From Firmicutes bacterium UBA3936 (GTDB lineage: Bacteria > Bacillota > Dethiobacteria > Dethiobacterales > Dethiobacteraceae), in assembly GCA_002385745.1 (NCBI GenBank), contig DGEC01000041.1, positions 1 through 64,000 of the forward strand: a DNA stretch of 64,000 bases. The letters are read 5' to 3'. The first letter of the stretch is position 1, and each line of letters opens with the position of its first letter. The position numbers were made by a program, and so were the translations under genes. The notes beneath the pieces are model-generated. The model did not search any database. It worked only from the letters and a program-made list of their open reading frames with translations, and was not told where the DNA came from. Below, one piece after another: positions 59,713 through 64,000 of this stretch.

Positions 59713-60387
59713 ATGTACAAAGTATTAATCGTTGAAGACGAGATAAACCTGGCGGAGCTTTTGGCTGAAAACCTGAAAAAATGGGGATATGCTGTCAGCT
59801 ATATCACAGACTTCAACGATGTTTTCAGCCAGTTTCTTGTCTCCAGACCCGATCTGGTTCTTTTGGATATTTCACTTCCGTTTTACAATGGCTACTACTG
59901 GTGCGACAAAATAAGAAAAGTTTCCAATGTGCCAATTATCTTTCTGTCTTCGCACACGGAAAATATGAATATTGTTATGGCCATGAATATGGGCGGCGAT
60001 GACTATATCACCAAACCCTTTTCCTTTGACGTTGTTATCGCCAAGGTCCGGGCCATGCTCAGGCGCACCTACCAGCTTAAGAGCGAACCGCAGCTTTTGT
60101 CAGCCGGGAAAGCAGTTTTGAATTTAAACGATGCAACCGTGAATTATGACGATAATAAAGTTGAGCTGTCCAAAAACGAATTTAAAATTATGCAAATGCT
60201 GTTGGAAAATAAAAACCGGCTTGTAACACGGGAACAACTGATGAAAAGATTGTGGGATAGCGACTGTTTTATTGATGATAATACACTAACGGTAAATGTC
60301 AACCGGCTGCGCAGGCGACTTGAGGAAATAGGCATTTATGACTTAATTGTTACCAAGAAGGGTATGGGGTACATTGTTTACGATTAA
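59713..60387 (+). CDS. OmpR-family response regulator (BceR-like)
   Basis: 224 residues: receiver domain with EDE (residues 8-10), the phospho-acceptor Asp in LVLLDISLPFYNG, Thr/Ser in FLSSHTEN and Lys in DDYITKPFS, then a winged helix with ELSKNEFKIMQMLLEN and DDNTLTVNVNRLRRRLEE. The receiver-to-wing pattern is that of BceR/VirR-type regulators that control peptide-antibiotic ABC transporters. GGGGG precedes the ATG. It overlaps the kinase gene. Confidence 0.93.
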   Translation: MYKVLIVEDEINLAELLAENLKKWGYAVSYITDFNDVFSQFLVSRPDLVLLDISLPFYNGYYWCDKIRKVSNVPIIFLSSHTENMNIVMAMNMGGDDYITKPFSFDVVIAKVRAMLRRTYQLKSEPQLLSAGKAVLNLNDATVNYDDNKVELSKNEFKIMQMLLENKNRLVTREQLMKRLWDSDCFIDDNTLTVNVNRLRRRLEEIGIYDLIVTKKGMGYIVYD

Positions 60388-61363
60388 AGCCTATCTTCGG
60401 TACCGCAGGGCAGTTTTTGCCATTTATCTGGCGGCAGTTTTTTTCTTTGTACTGATTCATTATTTATCCGGACTGCCCATGGATTCCGTTCTCTACGGCA
60501 CCGCTATTGTGACATTTTTACTGCTAACCTGGGTTGTATTTGATGCTGTGCGTTTTTATGGCATCATCAGGCATCTTAACCGCCTGGGCGAAAACAAAAA
60601 CCCGCTACCTGTCTCTGGAATGCCTCCTGCAAACAACCTGCTCGAACAAAAGTACCAAAAGATTATTGCAGACTTATCTCAGCTCCTGGAGAAAACCAAG
60701 GCCGGTATAGAAGAAGCACAGGCAGAGCAGACCGAGTACTATACCATGTGGGTGCATCAGATTAAAACACCGATTTCGGTTATGCGCCTGGCACTGCAGA
60801 GCGGTGGTGATGTCAATGCCGTCCTGGAGCAGGAACTGTTTAAAATTGAACGGTATGCGGAAATGGTGCTGCATTACGTTAAAATCGGCAATCTGGCAAG
60901 TGATTTGGTAATAAAAGATTACCCTTTGGAAGAAATAGTGCGTCAGAGTATAAAAAAATACGCGACGCTTTTTATTTACAAAAAAATTGCAGTTTGGGTC
61001 GAGCCAATGGATGTGAGCGTGTTAACAGACAGCAAATGGCTTTCCTTTATCTGCGAGCAAATCTTGTCCAATGCAATTAAGTATACGCCGCCGGGCGGCA
61101 AAATAACGGTCTTTGCAGAAAAAAACACACTGGTCATTGAAGATACGGGTATCGGGATTCGCCCCGAAGATTTAAGCAGAGTTTTTGAAAAAGGCTACAC
61201 GGGATACAACGGAAGGCTGGACAAAAGGGCCAGCGGGATAGGCCTGTATCTGGCGAAAAAAGTGGCGGATGCCCTGGCGATTAAAATTCAACTTGCCTCA
61301 AAAGTAGGCACCGGCACAAAAGTCACTCTCCGTTTCCCAAAGCAAAAGGATCTTTGGGAATAA
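60374..61363 (+). CDS. Intramembrane-sensing histidine kinase (BceS-like)
   Basis: 329 residues from a TTG at 60374 overlapping the regulator by 14 bases; another TTG at 60347 is less likely. Two closely spaced membrane helices (about 12-32 and 38-58) with almost no external loop, then H box MWVHQIKTPISVM, N box EQILSNAIKYTPPGG, G1 DTGIGI, F FEKGYTG and G2 ASGIGLYLAKKV. Kinases of this type sense drug through their partner ABC transporter rather than directly. Confidence 0.92.
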   Translation: MFTIKAYLRYRRAVFAIYLAAVFFFVLIHYLSGLPMDSVLYGTAIVTFLLLTWVVFDAVRFYGIIRHLNRLGENKNPLPVSGMPPANNLLEQKYQKIIADLSQLLEKTKAGIEEAQAEQTEYYTMWVHQIKTPISVMRLALQSGGDVNAVLEQELFKIERYAEMVLHYVKIGNLASDLVIKDYPLEEIVRQSIKKYATLFIYKKIAVWVEPMDVSVLTDSKWLSFICEQILSNAIKYTPPGGKITVFAEKNTLVIEDTGIGIRPEDLSRVFEKGYTGYNGRLDKRASGIGLYLAKKVADALAIKIQLASKVGTGTKVTLRFPKQKDLWE

Positions 61364-61371
61364 GGCAAAAG

Positions 61372-61385
61372 TGACAAAAATGTAA
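61372..61385 (+). promoter_or_regulatory. BceR-type operator upstream of the ABC transporter genes
   Basis: TGACA (61372-61376), four bases, TGTAA (61381-61385). This matches the TNACA-N4-TGTAA pattern described for BceR-like regulators. A -10 TATAAT occurs at 61439-61444 with a poor -35, as expected for an activator-dependent promoter. Confidence 0.65.
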
Positions 61386-61389
61386 GTTT

Positions 61390-61438
61390 AAAACGGGAAA
61401 TGTAAGGCTGTTCGCTGGTTGGACATTTCCCGTTTTCT
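61390..61438 (+). terminator. Perfect 14-bp hairpin between bceRS and bceAB
   Basis: Arms AAAACGGGAAATGT (61390-61403) and ACATTTCCCGTTTT (61423-61436) with a 19-base loop, ending in TTTTCTT. It probably stops read-through from the kinase gene; it also lies between the BceR operator and the -10 of the transporter promoter. Confidence 0.6.
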
Positions 61439-61477
61439 TATAATAAGTGTAGCAAAGTGTGAAGAGAGGTAGTAAGA

Positions 61478-62245
61478 ATGGAACTGCTGCAGGTCAAAAA
61501 TGTCAAGAAAGTTTACAGGTCACGGTTGGGAGGGCAGCAATTTACCGCTCTGAAAAAAGTCAACCTTGAAGTATCGGCCGGGGAGTTTACGGCCATTATG
61601 GGGCCGTCCGGCTCAGGGAAAACAACCCTGCTTAATATCATTGCCACACTGGACAAACCGACTGCCGGTGACGTGCTGCTGGAAGGACAAAGCGTCAAAA
61701 CCATCAAAGACCGTGAACTGTCGGCTTTTCGCCGCAAAAACCTGGGATTCGTCTTCCAAGACTTTAATTTGCTTGATACCTTTTCAGTTAAGGATAATAT
61801 CCTTTTGCCCCTGGTGCTCTCGGACATGGAGATTAGGGAAATGGAAGCGCGCCTGTACCCTCTGGCCGAAAGCCTGGAACTTACACACATTCTGAATAAA
61901 TTCCCCTATGAAATTTCCGGAGGGGAAAAGCAGCGGACAGCAGTGGCAAGGGCGGTCATTACCCGCCCGAAACTGGTTTTGGCCGATGAACCGACTGGTT
62001 CACTGGATTCCAAATCAGCGGCCAAACTGCTTGATATTTTTGCCGAGCTGCACAAAAACGGCCAGACTATCTTAATGGTTACTCACAGTTCTCTTGCAGC
62101 CAGCCGGGCATCCCGTGTTGTTTTTATCAGGGACGGACAGTTGTTTTCCCAGATCTGCCGGGGTGAAGAGAGCAGCAGTGAATTCTTCGAAAGAATTGTT
62201 TCCAACTTGACTGTGTTGTCCGACGGAGGTGTGGACATTGGGTAG
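61478..62245 (+). CDS. BceA-type ABC transporter ATP-binding protein
   Basis: 255 residues with Walker A GPSGSGKTTL, Q-loop VFQDFNLLDT, signature ISGGEKQRTAVARAV, Walker B VLADEPTGSLD and H-loop VTHSSLAA. The close family is BceA/MacB-like exporters. AGAGAGGT precedes the ATG. It couples to the permease that overlaps its end. Confidence 0.95.
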   Translation: MELLQVKNVKKVYRSRLGGQQFTALKKVNLEVSAGEFTAIMGPSGSGKTTLLNIIATLDKPTAGDVLLEGQSVKTIKDRELSAFRRKNLGFVFQDFNLLDTFSVKDNILLPLVLSDMEIREMEARLYPLAESLELTHILNKFPYEISGGEKQRTAVARAVITRPKLVLADEPTGSLDSKSAAKLLDIFAELHKNGQTILMVTHSSLAASRASRVVFIRDGQLFSQICRGEESSSEFFERIVSNLTVLSDGGVDIG

Positions 62246-64000
62246 GAGCTTTTTTTTCAGGCTCGCCATAAGTAATATCCGGCGCAACAAGCGGCTTGTC
62301 ATTCCTTTTTTTATTGCCTCTGTAATTATGGCAAGCATATATTTTATGGTTGTTGCCCTTATGTATACAGACGGCATTGCCAATATTCCGGCCGGTAAAA
62401 GCGTCAGTGATGTATTTAATCTCGGCTGCATCATCATGAGTTTAATAGTAGCAATCTTTATGTTTTACATCAACAGCTTTTTAATTAAGAACCGCAAAAA
62501 GGAATTCGGCCTTTACGGCGTGCTGGGTCTGGGAAAACACCATGTGGGCCGTGTAATTTTCTGGGAAAACTTCCTGGTTATCACTGGGGCACTGCTGCTT
62601 GGCATGCTTGCCGGTACGGTTTTCGGCCGGCTGATTTTTCTGCTGCTGCTGTTTGCGTTAAAAACAGCAGCAGCAGGCAGCATCTTCAAACTGCCTGCAG
62701 AAGCATTTTCCTACACAAGCCTGCTTTTCGGCATTATTTTCGTGCTCATCACTTTATATAACCAGTTCCAGGTGCGCCTTGTCAATCCTGTTGACTTGTT
62801 AAAGGCAGAGCAAATGGGTGAGGACAAAGTGCGCTTTGCCGTACCTGCAACCCTTCTGGGACTTTTTCTGCTGGGCCTTGCCTACTGGAAAGCGCTGACC
62901 GTGGACAGTTCCATTGCTGCGCTAAAAGAATTTTTTCTCGCCGTTATTATAGTCATCCCGGCCACAGCCATTCTCTTTACAACAGGCAGCAACCTGCTGC
63001 TTAGAATCCTGAAAAAAAACAAGCGGTTCTATTACCGCTCAAGCAACTTTATAGCCGTCTCCGGCCTTATTTACCGTATGAAGCAAAATGCTCTCGGTCT
63101 GGCCTCCATCTGCATCTTGTCCTCCATGGTGCTGGTGACTGTTTCGGGAACAACGGCCCTGTTTTTCGGCCAGGAAGATATCTTAAGCAAACGCTTCCCG
63201 GACGATATAAAAATTACTGCAGACACAAAAATAACGCCGGAGCAGTCGCACAAGCTTGAGCTGCTTATAGATACCCTTGCCCGTGAACACGGCATAACCG
63301 TAGAAGACCGGTATACCTATAATTATATTCCGTATTCTCAGGATACTTTAATTTTAAAAGAAGGCAAGTTTTCCGGCGTAGACTTTAAGAGCTGGGAGGA
63401 ATATGAAGAAAAGTACCGGCATCTTGAGAAATATATGTATGGAGTTTCCTATATTACGCTCGCTGAATTTAACAGGGTAACCGGCCGGGCGGAAAGTCTT
63501 TCTGCAGGGGAGATTTTCCTGGTTACCAACGAACAGCTCAAACAGGTCCCGGAAAATGTCAAGGCGGTAATTGCCGGTACAAAATTTACGACAGGCAAAA
63601 ACGGCACCCCCTACCGCACAATCTTGATCGTTGCTGCCGATGAAACTGCACTTAAAAAGCTCTATACAGAATTCAACCCCACTACCCGGGATATACCCTC
63701 TGCCGGCATGATGATCTTAAATGTCAGAGGCAACGACGAGAAGATTTTAGTATTTGCCCGTACTTTATTAAACCGGGCGCGGGAATTTGACTTTGTAATA
63801 TCGGCAGGCAGCATCTATACCGACAGAATTGAGGGCTACGGCATTTTCGGCGGCCTGTTGTTCCTTGGTGCTTTTTTTACAATTATATTTTTAACTGTCA
63901 CCGTTCTGATAATTTATTTCAAACAAATCTCGGAAGGGCTTGACGACGCGGGCCGGTTTTCCATCCTGCAAAAAGTGGGAATGGATGATCTGGCGGTAAA
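62238..64000 (+). CDS. BceB-type ABC permease (C-terminus cut by window edge)
   Basis: Starts at TTG 62238 (GGAGGTG seven bases upstream) overlapping bceA by 8 bases, and stays open for 587 codons to the window end. FtsX-like membrane segments, the first run of helices near residues 18-40 and 58-85 (IIMSLIVAIFMFYINSFL), lie before a large extracellular domain (about residues 310-520) that binds peptide drug-lipid complexes in BceB. The last visible part (FSILQKVGMDDLAV) is the coupling region next to membrane helix 8. With the kinase and regulator it forms a bacitracin-type detoxification and sensing module. Confidence 0.92.
   Translation, partial: MGRSFFFRLAISNIRRNKRLVIPFFIASVIMASIYFMVVALMYTDGIANIPAGKSVSDVFNLGCIIMSLIVAIFMFYINSFLIKNRKKEFGLYGVLGLGKHHVGRVIFWENFLVITGALLLGMLAGTVFGRLIFLLLLFALKTAAAGSIFKLPAEAFSYTSLLFGIIFVLITLYNQFQVRLVNPVDLLKAEQMGEDKVRFAVPATLLGLFLLGLAYWKALTVDSSIAALKEFFLAVIIVIPATAILFTTGSNLLLRILKKNKRFYYRSSNFIAVSGLIYRMKQNALGLASICILSSMVLVTVSGTTALFFGQEDILSKRFPDDIKITADTKITPEQSHKLELLIDTLAREHGITVEDRYTYNYIPYSQDTLILKEGKFSGVDFKSWEEYEEKYRHLEKYMYGVSYITLAEFNRVTGRAESLSAGEIFLVTNEQLKQVPENVKAVIAGTKFTTGKNGTPYRTILIVAADETALKKLYTEFNPTTRDIPSAGMMILNVRGNDEKILVFARTLLNRAREFDFVISAGSIYTDRIEGYGIFGGLLFLGAFFTIIFLTVTVLIIYFKQISEGLDDAGRFSILQKVGMDDLAV

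Overview
The window is a stretch of chromosome from an anaerobic, spore-forming Bacillota bacterium of the class Clostridia. The evidence is a Bacillus-like gene order (rpsU, nfeD, floA, yqfC, yqfD, phoH, pgpH, ybeY, dgkA, cdd, era, recO, glyQ, glyS, ccpN, PPDK regulator), an H-type small acid-soluble spore protein, the sporulation proteins YqfC/YqfD, an S-layer-anchored exoenzyme, M-box and T-box leaders, and a large corrinoid methyltransferase set typical of acetogens and relatives. The species cannot be named from the sequence. No rRNA, tRNA, CRISPR array or insertion sequence was seen.

Layout. 1-8000: a truncated DUF2935 gene, a PAS histidine kinase, a CofE-like protein, and a cell-envelope group on the minus strand: ftsE, ftsX, a secreted coiled-coil/DUF3048 protein and a lipoprotein with a DUF4015 glycosidase-like domain. 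8031-19960: a flavin reductase-like protein, then two minus-strand corrinoid methyltransferase operons. Operon A (19874 to 15032) has three URO-D-type methyltransferases, one corrinoid protein and two very small ORFs. Operon B (14651 to 8853) has a pterin-dependent methyltransferase, two corrinoid proteins, a GntR regulator, an Fe-S reductive activator and a fourth URO-D-type protein. Methyl groups from an unknown donor would pass through the corrinoid proteins to tetrahydrofolate, with the activator rescuing oxidised Co(II). Cobalamin genes cbiB and cobD at 35458-37475 fit this corrinoid demand.

20000-33400: sspH, an SLH alkaline phosphatase, PucR and TetR regulators, an FAD/Rieske oxidoreductase, a divergent LspA-like protein, a split transketolase, two COG3580-type Fe-S proteins, a cysteine hydrolase, a lipoprotein and a TtcA-like enzyme. 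33552-35260: mgtE under an M-box Mg2+ riboswitch, with a previously unannotated 30-codon leader ORF whose N-terminus resembles the enterobacterial MgtL peptide. 37699-41880: ppdK, its regulatory kinase/phosphatase and ccpN, whose reading frame can only start at a non-standard codon (ATC). 41885-45140: glyQS with a T-box leader. 45154-57930: the conserved DNA repair, GTPase, sporulation and membrane operons up to rpsU. 57966-64000: a HIT protein, a tandem P-loop ATPase, and a BceRS-BceAB-type peptide-antibiotic sensing and resistance module cut by the window end.

The most notable observations are the mgtE leader (MgtL-like ORF plus an 11-bp anti-Shine-Dalgarno pairing), the methyltransferase C-terminal tail that also occurs as a free 49-residue protein in the same operon, the FtsEX-linked coiled coil joined to DUF3048 instead of a peptidase, and the ATC start of ccpN.
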